64,000 nucleotides of DNA from Phlebotomus papatasi (taxonomy: Eukaryota > Arthropoda > Insecta > Diptera > Psychodidae). Under the pieces are notes generated by a model. That model worked only from the letters and a program-made list of their open reading frames with translations. It was not told the origin of the DNA and did not search any database. This document shows, one piece after another, positions 1-11,975 of this stretch. The stretch covers positions 10,168,001 to 10,232,000 of the forward strand of contig NC_077222.1 in assembly GCF_024763615.1 (NCBI RefSeq), written 5' to 3'. Position 1 is the stretch's first letter, and the number at the start of each line of letters is the position of its first letter. Position numbers and translations under genes: made by a program.

Positions 1-2
1 AA

Positions 3-1265
3 GCTATTGGTTTCTTAACTATTATTTTCAACTCCTGCCTTATTCTCGGTTATTTTCCAGAAAAGTGGAAACTTGCTGAAGTCGTTGCCATCCCCAAAAA
101 TGGTAAAGATCTTAGTGATCCACGGAATTTTCGCCCCATCAGTCTTCTTAGTTGTTTAGCCAAATTATTCGAAAAAATTATTCTTTATCGAATTTTAAAT
201 TTTACTAACGCCCATAATATTATCCCAGATGAGCAATTTGGTTTTAGAGCTATGCACTCGACTTCCCATCAAGTTTATAGATTAGCTCGCCACATCAAAC
301 TCAATTTTTCGAACAAAAAGTCTACAGGTGTTGTTACATTCGACGCTGAAAAATGCTTCGACACAGTCTGGCACGACGCCCTAATATTCAAAATGATGAA
401 ACTTACGTTTCCCTTTTATATTATTAAAATCATTAAATCTTTTCTCACTAATAGAAAATTCTACGTGAAATTTAAAAATTCTAATTCTCCCTTAAGTAGT
501 ATATGTGCAGGAGTGCCCCAAGGTAGCACCCTTAGCCCAACTTTATTTAATATTTTCACGTATGATGTCAAGAATTCCTTTACCAAATGTTCACTGGCGA
601 TATATGCCGATGATACGTGCATTTTCGTCTCCTCTAAAAACCCGAATAAAATTTCTCAAGCATTAATTGCCGATTCTAACCACTTTGCTCAATACTGTGA
701 AAACTGGAAAATTAAGTTAAATCATGAAAAAACCAATGCTACTTTCTTCTCTCGTAGGAGAACTGCGGCTTTTCTCCCATCTTCTCCACTCAAAATCTTC
801 AATAAAGAAATTCCTTGGGGTTCCTCTCTTAAATATCTCGGAGTTATCCTGGACAAAACTCTCACATGGAGTCTGCACTGTCAGTCAAAAGCAGAGAAGG
901 CTCTACACCTTATCCGAATCCTTTATCCGCTTATCCATAGAAAATCTCACCTAAACATAAAAAATAAATTATTGATCCTTAAAATGATTTTTCGAGCAGT
1001 ACTTTTGTACGCTTCTCCTGTGTGGGGTGATTGTGCCAATGTGCACATCAACAAATTGCAAATCGTAGAAAATAAAGTTCTCCGATTAATTTTTGATCTT
1101 CCTTTCAACTATCCTGTGTGTTGGATGCAGTGTTTGGCTAAGGTCTCCCCTTTGTCTAAAGAGGTCAACAAACTGAAAGCTAGATTTTTTAATACTTTAT
1201 CCAAGAGTTCAAACCCTCTTATTCGGAACTTAACTCCTGCGTCACCGACCCAGGATTCTGTATAA
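3..1265 (+). CDS. Jockey-like non-LTR retrotransposon reverse transcriptase, 5' part outside the window
   Basis: An open frame runs from the window edge to the TAA at 1263-1265, so about 420 C-terminal residues of a reverse transcriptase are present and intact. The canonical blocks appear in order: RNFRPISLLS near 120-150, PDEQFGFR near 230-250, motif A (FDAEKCFDTVW, 339-371), motif B (AGVPQGSTLSPTLFNIF, 507-555), the catalytic YADD at 603-614, and the LKYLGVILDKTLTW block near 830-870. The order and wording fit the Jockey clade, which copies element RNA at a nicked chromosomal target. No RNase H domain follows, as expected for Jockey. The first ATG (252) is internal to the RT domain and is not the true start. 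The endonuclease domain and ORF1 would lie upstream. The frame has no stop, so this copy is fairly young or still active. Confidence 0.9.
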   Translation, partial: AIGFLTIIFNSCLILGYFPEKWKLAEVVAIPKNGKDLSDPRNFRPISLLSCLAKLFEKIILYRILNFTNAHNIIPDEQFGFRAMHSTSHQVYRLARHIKLNFSNKKSTGVVTFDAEKCFDTVWHDALIFKMMKLTFPFYIIKIIKSFLTNRKFYVKFKNSNSPLSSICAGVPQGSTLSPTLFNIFTYDVKNSFTKCSLAIYADDTCIFVSSKNPNKISQALIADSNHFAQYCENWKIKLNHEKTNATFFSRRRTAAFLPSSPLKIFNKEIPWGSSLKYLGVILDKTLTWSLHCQSKAEKALHLIRILYPLIHRKSHLNIKNKLLILKMIFRAVLLYASPVWGDCANVHINKLQIVENKVLRLIFDLPFNYPVCWMQCLAKVSPLSKEVNKLKARFFNTLSKSSNPLIRNLTPASPTQDSV

Positions 1266-1580
1266 ATCTACAAAAATTTCTCTTTTTTTAATTTTCTCTT
1301 TTTTTTTCTTTCACTGACATCTGTCTGCTTTTTCCATGAGGTTTTTTAATATTTTACTTTTTCTTCTCCTATATAAAAAATTAATGTTTTCATTCTTATT
1401 GCATTTTCTATACTTTATTTTTTTTAGTATTACCACCAGTGTTAATTTCATTGTTGTAAGGAGTCAATGACTCTATCTCTTTCTTTTGAAATTCCATTGT
1501 AAAGAGCTCTGTAGTTGGAATTATAATAAATGATATATATAAGAATTTCTGTTTCGTTCGCAATAAATTATATTATGAGA
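1266..1580 (+). other. Probable 3' UTR of the Jockey-like element
   Basis: AT-rich DNA with T-runs follows the RT stop codon. AATAAA-like sequence occurs near 1561-1570. I could not find an unambiguous poly(A) tail or target duplication, so the 3' boundary is a guess. Confidence 0.35.
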
Positions 1581-3300
1581 TTCCATGGGGTGCTCTCTAA
1601 ACCCTTTTCCTAATGTTTAGGGGGGAGGGAGGGGGTGGTTGTGTATGTGGTTTTAAGCATAAACCTCATTTTGCTCTTTGCATGTTTGGATTCCGCTGAG
1701 CATGAGCAAAAATGTTTAAATTTAGATTTTCAACGATGATGTCGTTTCAACCAATTTTTGATTGAATTTCTTCAAAAGTTCCGGTTCCAATCTAACCCCG
1801 TTTATACCTTGGGTTTGGTGTCCCCTGCAGAAGCTTACGGGGGGTTGTCTGTTTTATTTAGAACGCAGAACTCTATAGCCGTAACACTTGTTCCATCCGC
1901 ACACAAAATGATACAATATTAAACAATTTTATTGAGCATTTCACGCGGCAAATAACATCAATAAAATCGTGATCTTTTCAGATTTTATGCTTCAGGCAAT
2001 TTTAGAAACAAATTGCTAAAGATTAAAACAAATAATAATGATGGTATCAGGTATTAAAACCTCAAGCAACATCGAAAATTCTTCAATGGTAGATGTCGAA
2101 AGTTGGCTTAATTTAAAAGTTACCCAATTAAAAGTTCATTGTGATCGAACTACACCATCGACATCATAAGGCGCTAATTGCAAAACTTTCACCACAAAAT
2201 TATCAAGAGATGCATTAATGAACTCTGACGTTATTGCAAAAAAGCATTTCTAACTAAATGATTATATCTGATACACCTCAAAGAGAGAAATATAATACCT
2301 AACAGCTTTTATATTTAAATCAAAGCTTGAACTCGTATAACCTTTTGGTGCATTGACATGATGTCCCTATAATTTATGAATAAAGCAGTAATAAAATGAT
2401 TAAACAAGCTTTGTATTATCTATGTAATATAATACAATCAAAGGATAATTCGTAAATCTGTTGTTTGTAAATTAAAATAAATAAAGTTGACATACTGATT
2501 GAGATTATTTACAAATGTTATTACCAATACTGAGCAATGTTTATTCAATAAATTCAAATTTACTTCAAAAATTAAATGTTACACACTAATATTTAGCAAA
2601 TTATAGTATTTACTGCTTTAATTAATCACGTGAAAAAAGCTCCTAAAAAATTATAGTTTTTTGTATTCTTTCTGAGTGTAATTCAAAAGCTTCGGAAACA
2701 CATTTTTTCAAAAAAAAGCTGAACAATAAAATTATATTATTGTATTATTTCATAATGAATACCATAAAAAATTATTCGATACTATTGAATAAATTTAAAT
2801 TAATAATATCCTCAATTTGTATCACATGTACATTGTGTCGATCGAGCTTTAGCCAAATAAAAGGCATGAATGGTAATTTATGCAAACCACAAAAAAATAA
2901 AATATCAGGGGCACGTAATTTCAATAATAATATTCTTAATTACAATTTTTATTTTAATAATTATTATATATAATATATTTTTCAAAAATAGGAAATTAAT
3001 CAATTTAGTTGAGTAATCATCAAAAATAATTTTAAATCAGCCGTATTATTTTTGTTAATATTAAGCATTGCACAAAGTGATGAGTAAAAAATTAAATTGG
3101 GTCAGCTAAAGTCAAATTTGATCAGTACTCAAATTAAAAGTTTCGAAAAATTGTAAAGTAAGTGAAGTATAGACCAACCGTCCGATTATCTGCGACCACC
3201 TTAGACGATAACTTTATTTTGAGTAAAAATTAGGCTAATTTTTGTAAATATTTAGGTTTTATTGACCAAATTTAATATTTTTGTTAATTTTTAATTTTTA
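1581..3300. other. AT-rich stretch without recognisable gene
   Basis: Mostly A+T with short ORFs of low complexity. One GC-richer patch with a G-run lies near 1620-1640. No conserved protein, RNA gene or clear repeat boundary was seen. Confidence 0.4.
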
Positions 3301-3302
3301 TC

Positions 3303-3520
3303 CTTCCGACACACTTTTAGATAAGGAAAATTTTATGAAATCCAAATTTCTAACCTTTTATTTTTTTAAAATATTGAGTATGTCCATCTCATTCTTTCTT
3401 ACTAATCTTTTTCTTTTGAGAATCAATAAAAAATCAATTTTGATTTAGGTTCGAAAGAGTGGGATAGACTTGTATAATACATTTAAGGAAAAGAGAGAGA
3501 TGGCAATTTAGACATCACGA
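3303..3520. mobile_element. Foldback MITE, same family as the tandem units at 57.5-59 kb
   Basis: The left arm reads ACACTTTTAGATAAGG followed by AAAATTTTATGAAATC, which matches the left arms of the four units at 57,481-59,027. The middle has the same signature: a TATGTCCATC-like stretch, a CTTTCTTAC run and a GGGATAGACTTGTATAATAC complement. The right arm is decayed. No coding capacity. Confidence 0.5.
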
Positions 3521-3581
3521 AAATTGCCGGGCTGGAAGCATTGCTACTCATTTGTATTTTTTTTTACTTATTTTTGTACAG

Positions 3582-3800
3582 TAGGGTAAAGTGATATAAG
3601 TTGGACCTAGTGTTACAACTTGGACAATTCTCCGGTACAAGTTAGACATGGCTTTTTTCTTGATAAATACAGTACAAAATTTGTTATTAAGCACAAGGAA
3701 CCAAATTATAAAACTAAATCATTAAAAATATACATATAAAAATGAAGTACTAAATTTATCAAGGAAAAAAGCCCTGTCCAAATTGTACCACTTTACCTTA
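3582..3800. mobile_element. TA-flanked MITE, family GGGTAAAGTGATAYAAGTTGGAC
   Basis: Terminal inverted repeats of about 23 bp start GGGTAAAGTGATATAAG and end CCACTTTACC, with TA on both sides. The interior repeats the motif ACAAGTTRGAC near both ends. A second copy in inverted orientation lies at 11,745-11,975, with matching interior. Non-autonomous and about 219 bp long. Confidence 0.75.
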
Positions 3801-3933
3801 AAAATTCAAAATGGAAAATAGTATTTAATTAAAAAATTAAAATATTTGTAGTATAATTATAATAACTATTTTTAAATTTTAGAAAACCAAAAGTCAAAGA
3901 ATTACTTTTTTAATTATAAATAAGTAAATTAAT

Positions 3934-4696
3934 GGGTCCCAGTCAAGATATCGAAAGCCCAAATACCGAACACCAAAATCTCGATAACGCCAAAATACCG
4001 AAAAGTCAAAATATCGAAAGCCAAAATCCTGAAAAGCCAAAATACTGAAGTCTAAAATCCCGAATCCCGCCAAAATCTTGAAAACTCAAAATACCAAAAC
4101 CAAAATTCTGAATTGTTTAGAGTGCTGTGGCTGTTCCTACGATATTACCCGCGCTTTTTGAAGAGAAGGGGAAATTTTCTGTATTTTGTAAAATTATTTC
4201 ATACGTTATCTTCTGTATAATTTCGTTTCTTTCATTATTTTGACAATTCAGGATTTTGGATCCGGATTTTGGCTTTCGGAATATTGACGTTCGAGATTTT
4301 GGACCTATCGGAATTTCGGCTTATTCGGGATTTTGGCTTTTTTAGGATTTTGGTGGTGGCTTATTCGGGATTTTGGCTTTTCGGGTTTTTGTCCAATTCG
4401 AGATTTTGGCTCAATCAGGATTTTGGCCCATTCGGAATTTCAGCTCATTCTGGATTTTGCTTTTTGAGATTTAAGCCCATTCCGGATTTTGCGTTTTCGG
4501 GATTTGGCTATTCGGGATTTTGTCTTTTTATGAATTTCTTATGATTTTGGCCCATTCAGGGTTTTGGCTTTCCGGATTTGGATTTTTAGGTATTTTAGCT
4601 TTTCGGGATTTTGGCGTTTTTAGGATTTTCAGGTTTTTTTGGCATTCGAGATTTTAGCGTTCAAGATTTTAGCTTTCGGAATTGTGGTCGGTGTTG
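3934..4696. mobile_element. Foldback element with 15-bp tandem repeats in both arms
   Basis: The left arm (3,934-4,110) consists of degenerate repeats of CCAAAATCCCGAAAG. The right arm (about 4,250-4,690) carries the complement, CTTTCGGGATTTTGG. A unique core of about 120 bp (4,125-4,245) separates them. Direct 8-bp copies of AAATTAAT flank the element at 3,926-3,933 and 4,697-4,704, which looks like a target duplication. The left tip is GGGTCCCAGTC; the right tip is decayed. The core matches, in reverse orientation, the core at 45,755-45,870. The architecture resembles Drosophila FB/Galileo foldback elements. The repetitive peptides in its ORFs are artefacts of the repeat. Confidence 0.75.
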
Positions 4697-4739
4697 AAAT
4701 TAATAATCCTTGAATTAATATTTTAATGATTGATATATA

Positions 4740-7700
4740 ATTTTCAATAAACGGCTAAACCCCCTGTTAGTATAGCAATCGACAACATAGATGTCTCTTG
4801 AAACCGCAGCAATTTCTCCTAAGAGCGTTGCTAGTGTTAGCCTGTGACTTACCCCATCGGGAGGGGTATCGTAAAGAGGATTAGTATTGCGAATCAGTTA
4901 ATCTTGGATCATCGTAGGGAGTAGATCGGTATGAGGAACACTGATTAGAGTTCTAGAGAAACCTCTGGCGACCAAGGCGTTAATCCCTGAGATTGATTGA
5001 GGGCTTTCGTCTTTACAGATTCCATGATGGATCTAACAATTTTTATTTATATTATTTAGTTTAATTTTAATTTCTTAAATTTATAATATTGGTATACTTT
5101 ACAGTCCAACATCATGTCTGTGGGCGTGGTCTAAATAACCTTACTCTTTAGTAAATAAACTGTATTTTATACAAGGAACAGGAACGTACTATTTTTCGGT
5201 CAGTAGAGAATGCAAAACTGATTAAAAGACACTTTAATTTTAAAAATACCAAAAATTGCTTGATTGAATATTTAACCATTTGATTCATAACACTTTCAAC
5301 TTTATTTGGTCATAAGTTGTCATGGGGCGTGGCCTAAAATTCCTCCTGCAATTAATTTACGTTTTTCTTTTAAAGTCACATTAAGGTTAAATTATTCTGT
5401 ATTTGCTCACTGATATGACAAGTTGAATACCCCTTGGGAGAACCTGTAAAAACATATTTATTGGCTCTTTTTTTTACATGTACCCTGCAGAGATATTGCA
5501 GCAATATCTTGAGCAATTTAATGCATCAGATTGTCAAACAATGTGTCACACATAGAGAAAACATGAGGGTGAATATTTTAATAATTCGCCTTGGGCAATT
5601 GTCTCTTCGACGCATATGGCGTCGAGGAATTCAGCTTATGTAAATAAAATCATATGTATTGTGGAGCTTTTTGTGTCTTTAGGGGAATGTCTTTGTCATC
5701 GGAAAACCATATTGAATGAAATTGGGGTTGATGTGAGATGGTATTCTTTGTCTTTTCGAGGAATCAGGTTTTCCGGACCAAAAGACAATCAACAATTGTT
5801 CATTTTCTTACTCACCATCTGTCTTTTGTTCTCTAAATTATATTATTAAGCTTGCAGTTAATAAATTATCAGCTTCAATTAATTCGTGAATTTCTAGGAA
5901 GATTGAGAAATTTAATCTTCAATGCTATGGGAAGAGATTCTCAATGGTTTTTCTATATAAAGTTCTATAAGATATGAATATTAATAGAGTATGATTGGAT
6001 AATATTGATTGAACACCTCAGAAATATTTTCATTCAATATAGGTTTTGTGGGAGAATTAAATAAGCTTAATGGACAGATTTAATTTGCATTCTCAATTTA
6101 ATTGTTGGATGTGAGATGATGGATTTAATTTGGCAAATAAATTAAATTGATTTGAGTGCCAAAATAACAATTAATTTTTTATCATCACTTCATAAAGTTA
6201 CCACCCTTAAATATCCATTCGTGGGATATTTATAGCTGCCGCGGGGGAATTCCAACACAATGTTGAAAGATAATAAAAAAAAATAGCACAATTGAACTAA
6301 TATTTGTGCAATTGATTGGGTTGAGATATCGTGAGTTGGGAGTAGAAATCAAGTCAATCTGTTTTACATTCCTACCCCATTTTTCCATTTAGTAACACTA
6401 TTTTTTCCTCGCCACTCAACAATGAATTGTTGATTTTACCTCTGAATGCAAAGAAATAAATGGGAATAATTACGATTTTTATCGATGCATAGTGAAGCAT
6501 ATTTTGTCTACATCGACTGGCTTTCAATGAACATTTGTTCATGGGGTTTGGGAAAGCTTTCCGTTCAATATGTAGAACACTATTGGTTATCGATTTTCTG
6601 TTATTGTATCAGCAGGGGTGGGCTTTCATGCTTTTTTTGTGGAATATGTAAATGCCGTGTGATTCAATATTTGAATAAATTTCGAGCCAAAGACTCTTGT
6701 TCTATAAATAAAGATTTTGGAGAGGTCTGGTCTTTTAAAGGTTTAACTTGTATTGTATATGCCATGTACATATTTATAGAGAATCCTATCATTCGATCTA
6801 TCTGTATTAGCCAAGAGCAGACGTTATTGGTATACCTTACGATATTGAAATACCATAGATGCCGGTGATTTAGCACCCGTGCTTTTCCAAAGCTTTTCTT
6901 TAATTAAGGATTAGTTTTACTGGTCTACCGATGAATACCATTCCAAAGTGTTAGAATTATAGAAAAGCTTACGAAAACCAGGGGCGCAAAGTTACCCCTA
7001 GAAGGCAATATAAAAAGACACAGAATTCCTGCATTTTACAACAATTCTGATATTTTCATACTTCGCAAATTGGTTTTAATAAATTTTCAAGTCAAAAAAC
7101 TGTTTGTTCATTTGAAGTTTTAGTCTATCTACGCTAATGACCGTGAACCATTCCATTTAAAGATTTCTTAATGTCAAATGGTAGAAGATAATAAACGGCC
7201 TTAGAATTCTGGCAAATTTTAAAGTGATTTTTACGCTTTTAGGCCGGAAATACTTTAAGAATTGATCCCAATATCCTTCGGGATTAATAGACCTAGGCAG
7301 ATCTGTGAGAATATTTAGAGAATATTTGTGAGATCATTGATTAGAGGTTCTTTTCATGATTTCATTTACCTGATTCTTTGCCGCCAAGATTTTCAGGTTA
7401 AGTAGTTTCAAAGATCAGCCTGAGACTATTTGGGCGTTTAGTTTAAGGGGTTACATGAATCTCTCTGGTCAAAAAATAGGCCTTTTTTCTGATAATAATT
7501 TATTGTGTAGAAGATATTTTAGAAATTCCAACTTTTCGGATATAAAAAAGTAACTTTCAAGCAAAATTTAAAAGTCAATTTTTTTGAAAATTTTTGAAAA
7601 TTCGACCGTTGGTAGCTGAATTTCGGAACCATTCCTCAAAAAACAGACCTTGCGGTAGGCAGGATTTCTCCCAGTAAGTTCATCTGAAATCAAAAAAATC

Positions 7701-7800
7701 GAATATATTCTGTTAATGTAATTATAAACAAAACAATGATTATACTTCCAACAGTTTCCAATCAAGCTGTCTCTAGGTTTGAGCCGTAAGTTTGTCTAGG
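4740..7800. other. No gene recognised; GC-richer block at 4,750-5,040
   Basis: 4,750-5,040 is more GC-rich than its surroundings and looks like the remains of a repeat, but no reading frame or family could be assigned. The rest (5,040-7,800) is AT-rich with short random ORFs, including a 127-residue frame at 6,485-6,868 that shows no domain. The segment near 6,960-7,005 (GAAAAGCTTACGAAAACC) is shared with 44,218-44,240, so it is a dispersed repeat. Confidence 0.4.
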
Positions 7801-7844
7801 GCATAGCCTAACGTTATAATACGGATTTGTTCTTCGTTCTTGCA

Positions 7845-8310
7845 CACTCTTAGAAAAGTTTAGACATCATTACTAATGTATAATATTAGAATGGGATATT
7901 ATTGCCATATTAATTTAAAATGATTACAATATTCATAAAATATTTTTTTCATAACAATTTTATTAGTAATAAGAACGAAAGGCAATATTTAGATAGATAA
8001 GTTATGGCCATTATTTCATATAGATTTCACAAAATATTACATGGTTGTGTTAATTAAATGAATTGATAATTGCAACTAATATCAGTAACGAATTTCATTT
8101 AGTCATAACTACCAATATAAATACTTGAGCCTATATTTTTATATAGTTCTGTCAACTTTTGCAAGAGTTACGCAGGGTTATTCAACTAATTCTGGTCAAC
8201 TATTTCATTTAGTTACCCGAACTACATATGAAGTTGGGTCTATATTTACTATATTTTATAGTTCTAATAACTGAATTTGAGCTTCTCCTAAGTAATTTTT
8301 TCTAAGAGTG
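7845..8310. mobile_element. MITE with CACTCTTAGAAAA termini
   Basis: The left end is CACTCTTAGAAAA and the right end is its complement TTTTCTAAGAGTG, with at least 13 bp perfect. The dinucleotide CA lies on both sides (7,843-7,844 and 8,311-8,312), consistent with a 2-bp duplication. It has no ORF. The CACT-start followed by an A-run recalls the termini of the transposon at 35,708-43,062. Confidence 0.6.
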
Positions 8311-9270
8311 CAGTTGCGCAGGGACTTGGAGTATAATTTTCCAAGAAGATAATGCTTCCTGGGCAGAATGATCTTGCTGTAACTCTCTCCAAATTTTACT
8401 CCTTCTCCTTCTTCTTCGTTGGTGACATGCACAATTTGGGTCCAATAGGGTACAATTAGATAATTTTGAACAAGATCTAATTTTCAATTTTGAGATTTCC
8501 TGACTGTTTTTAGATGAATTGAAGAACACTAAAAAGTACTCTTCTTTTCCTCCTTTTCTGTTTGAAACAACCTGCAAAACTCAACATTCAAAATTAGATT
8601 CTATTCAAAATTACCCTAATCTTCCCTACTTCTAACTAACTTTATTGAAAAAGCTGAAATTGATTTTTTAAACACTTCCTACAGACTGTTCATAACAGTC
8701 TTGATTTTTAACGAGGCGGTATCGATAGCACCTCGCCTAATTTTCTTTAACTTGTTCTTTTCTTTGATAGTCTACGACTGGAATTACACGCTTGGGACTT
8801 GGGACTTTTCATTCAAGTATAAATTACTAAAATTCAACACAGATTTGGTATAGTGAACATTAAAATTCCAGGCAAATGGCTATACATTACGTATTTCCTT
8901 TCCTTAGAAAAACTTAAAAGAACCAGATAAAAGATAGTATTGTATCCGGTCTAACCTTGGGCTAAAAGTTCTTTTTACCAGAAGATGTATATTACTAGGT
9001 ACATTCACTGAATACCGAATACTGGCTGAGAAAATGCCCAGAAACCTACTAGGGACAAGGGTGAGAGGACAAACATTGAAAAGGATGGAACGAAGTACTT
9101 CAGTGTTTGCGTCAACTAAAAACGGTTGGTGCAAATTTAAAAGAAAGAAGACCAGAATTCAGTTAGAGAGAAAGACAAAGACCAACCGCCACAAAAAGTT
9201 AGTTTTTGGCAGAAAATAAACCACCAAAAAATTTCAAAAATAGTCAGAAAAGTTCTCTAGAAGGAAAACC
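8311..9270. other. No gene recognised
   Basis: Short ORFs on both strands show no domain. A run of CTT/CTC trinucleotides lies near 8,400-8,425. Nothing else stands out. Confidence 0.4.
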
Positions 9271-9480
9271 GTCCCACACTGACATCCTGCTGATGATGAT
9301 CTAGAACCCATGAACCACACGATCCCTAAGAAAGACTTTGGAAACACGATTTAGTTGACCACTGAAGAAGATCCCAGAAGATCATGATCGAAAGCTCTGG
9401 GCAAAATCAAAAAAGTGTTTTCATCTTAGGGTGACTAATATTTTCACTGGCAATCATCGAAGATATCCCTCTGAAATCAA
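9270..9480 (+). repeat. Diverged copy of the CTGAAGA...GAAA retroelement repeat
   Basis: Positions 9,360-9,470 align with the repeat that forms the hairpin at 17,663-17,874. Shared blocks are CACTGAAGAAG, CGAAAGCTCTGGG, AAGTGTTTT, TCACTGGC and a final ATCCCTCT-like segment. Upstream is a CTGATGATGATCTAGAACC stretch typical of retroelement 3' regions. CTGAAGA (9,362-9,368) and GAAA (9,390-9,393) enclose a GATC/GATC stem, so a degenerate hammerhead-like fold is conceivable. Confidence 0.5.
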
Positions 9481-9740
9481 ATTGCGCCAATTCATCGTTG
9501 AGAGAATTATGTGAAAAGCTCCCTGACCCCATAAAGGGTCGATGGACCTAAGCTGAAAATTTTGATTAATTCTTTTCAAATTGTTCAAAGGTTAACTGGA
9601 GGTCAAAGTAGAATAAGATTTAAAATTCAACAACTCCAAATTGAAATTTAGATTCAGGATATAATTTCATTCTGAACTGTTCTTATCAGGCATTTGAAAA
9701 ACATCGTTTTCTCATGTAGTTACAAAGGAATATAAATCTG

Positions 9741-9924
9741 TCTTCAGACTAAAGGTTTAGCCCAGTTCCTGAAGGTCTCAAAATCCCAAATAGCGAGCAA
9801 TTTAATTATTTTTTGAGAGCCTAATATGTTGTTTATCTTTAATAATCCAATCAAAAGTTAGATTTTTCCAAAAAATCTTGATTGACAAAAAATTAGAGCA
9901 GTTAAGCCATAAGGGTCTGAAGCC
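9741..9924. mobile_element. MITE with CTTCAGAC termini, copy 1
   Basis: The left end CTTCAGACTAAAGGTTTAGC is partly mirrored by the right end AAGGGTCTGAAG. The interior (AAAATCCCAAATAGCGAGCAA and GATTTTTCCAAAAAA) is shared with a second copy of equal length at 28,366-28,549. No coding capacity. Confidence 0.55.
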
Positions 9925-9974
9925 CGTATAACAGTGTGGGTAGTATCTGGAGAAGGCAGACGGTTTAAGATATA

Positions 9975-10232
9975 TTCACTAAAAGAGAAATCCGAAAAAA
10001 TTGAAATAACATTCCGGAAATGTTAATTTTACCCTGCAATATTGATCCAAAATCGGTGTAAATGTTACCCTTTTTAGGTGTATTAGGGGTTAGAGTTACC
10101 TTTTTTCATGTTAAATTTACCCTTCAAAAGGTGTAAAATTAACATTAAAAAATGTTGATATATTTTTACACCTAAAAAGTGTTAAAGTTACGAGGAAAAA
10201 AAGTTAATCGTACCCTCTTTTTTTTCTAAGTG
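9975..10232. mobile_element. MITE family CACTGAGAGAAAT, copy 1 (ends degraded)
   Basis: About 250 bp nearly identical to the intact copy at 50,148-50,403. It holds the blocks CATTCCGGAAATGTTAATTT, TGTATTAGGGGTTA, ACATTAAAAAATGTTGATAT and AGTTAATCGTACCCTC. The terminal CACTGAGA/TCTCAGTG is mutated to CACTAAAAGA and TCTAAGTG. Palindromic interior; no ORF of its own. Confidence 0.75.
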
Positions 10233-10239
10233 TTCGTAC

Positions 10240-11740
10240 AGTCTCCGATATGCGTCAGAGATGGGGTAGCTATGAAAAAGTCTGTTTTTCCTAAAGCTTT
10301 CGGCTTGAATTCCAAGCCTTCTCGAGTGGTGAAATCTGTCCTTTTCTTCTTTTCTCACATTGGGTCTTCTTGGTTTACAGGGTATAGGATCTGGGGCGCT
10401 TCCCTTACATTTCCAAACATTCTAGAAACTTTTTTCCAAAGAATTTTTACCCTGTCGTCTTATCCATTACCATTCCCATCGATATAAGATGCATAAATAC
10501 TGATTTCCGTACTCAACATTGTCTTCATCCCAAAATTGTTTAATGAAAAAAATCTGTATTACGTGAAAGGTATTTTGAGAAGCTTTAAAATGCCTAAGAG
10601 CTATTTGCAGCACATCCCCAGATCATTTGCTGAAAGCACACGAAAACACTAACTTTACAGTATGTCGTGGCTGATGTAAAATAGTCCGTGCTTAATGAAA
10701 GCTCCCATCCTCTGTTGGTGCAAGAGTTGGGGAAGCATCATGTAGAATATCCAACAATGAATGAATGTTTATCGATTCACGTTCACTCACTTTGCGGTGG
10801 AATGGATCGAGAAATACAAGAACAAATACACATTCATTGAAATATCTGGTTTATTATTAGAAATTTTGTGATTGACAGCAAGAGATAGTGTCTGGGTGAA
10901 TAGTCTCACACCTAAAATTGTGTTATCATCGTGATTAAATTTATTGAGCCTTTTGCGTGAAAAGCTCTTCTGTTCATGTTGTTAAATTTCCACCAGATTA
11001 TTCTCAAACACTTGCCCTCTATCTTCAAAATGGGAAGATTTAGAAGACAATTGAGAGATACAAGCAATGTTCCCCATCATCATCATTCTTATCCCCTCAA
11101 TCCACATGCAAAATTGTCTGTATTGCAAGTGAGAGTATCTTTTGAGAGTTGATTTGGAAACTTCACTTCAGAACCCATTCACTGAGACTTTTCTTCAGTA
11201 CACAACAAATTGCAATATAAAGTTTCTCACGACATCGTCTCACAGAGACACACGATGGAGTCCTCCTCACTCCAACTAACGTGCAATTTGATGGAGCTTT
11301 TTCTGTGCTATTTACACAACTTAAAGTTCCATCTTATCTCTTTTGGTAGACAAACTCATCTAATAACGTAAATTTTATACATTCTTCTGCAACTCAATCG
11401 ATATATACTTTTCACATTGGGAATGCCTTGAGTTTTCCATTTCAACGAAAATTGATGAGCACCGAAAAGATTTTGCTCAACTTTTCCATCATCTGGCCTT
11501 TAAACGTGGCACAAGAGAACACATTCTAAAACTTCAATTATTGCCTCGTGCCGCTACCCGGCTGGACAAATATCATGCAGTTTTTAGTATTCGACATAGC
11601 ATGGAATTAATTTTCGAAAACTTTGAAAACTCGTATGGGGTTTATTCCAAATATGTTACTTAAATAAAGAAAATTGTTTTAATGGAAATAAAATTATTTA
11701 ATTAATTTAGAGTGTAATGTTCAACTTGTAAAGCGCTTGA
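10240..11740. other. Unique-looking intergenic or intronic DNA, no gene recognised
   Basis: Composition is less extreme than in the repeat-rich parts. Short frames show no domain and no TE signature was seen. This could be host intron or intergenic DNA. Confidence 0.35.
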
Positions 11741-11744
11741 ACTA

Positions 11745-11975
11745 TAGGGCAAAGTGGTACAAGTTAGACAATGGTACAAGTTGGACAGGCCTTTTTCCTG
11801 ATAAATTTAGTACTTCATTTTTATTTGTATATTTTTAATGTTTTAGTTTTATAATTTGGTTCCTTGTGCTTGAAAAAAATAGTACTGTATTTATCAAGAA
11901 AAAAGACATGTTCAACTTGTACCGGCGAATTGTCCAACTTGTAACACTATGTCCAACTTGTATCACTTTACCCTA
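11745..11975. mobile_element. TA-flanked MITE, same family as 3,582-3,800, inverted copy
   Basis: Ends are TAGGGCAAAGTGGTACAAG and CTTGTATCACTTTACCCTA with TA on both sides. The interior is the reverse complement of the 3.6 kb copy, including the TAATTTGGTTCCTTGTGCTT block. Confidence 0.75.

Noticed and set aside
4269..4544. 91-residue ORF with repeated GFRDFG-type residues
   Set aside because: Same cause: right arm of the foldback element at 3,934-4,696.
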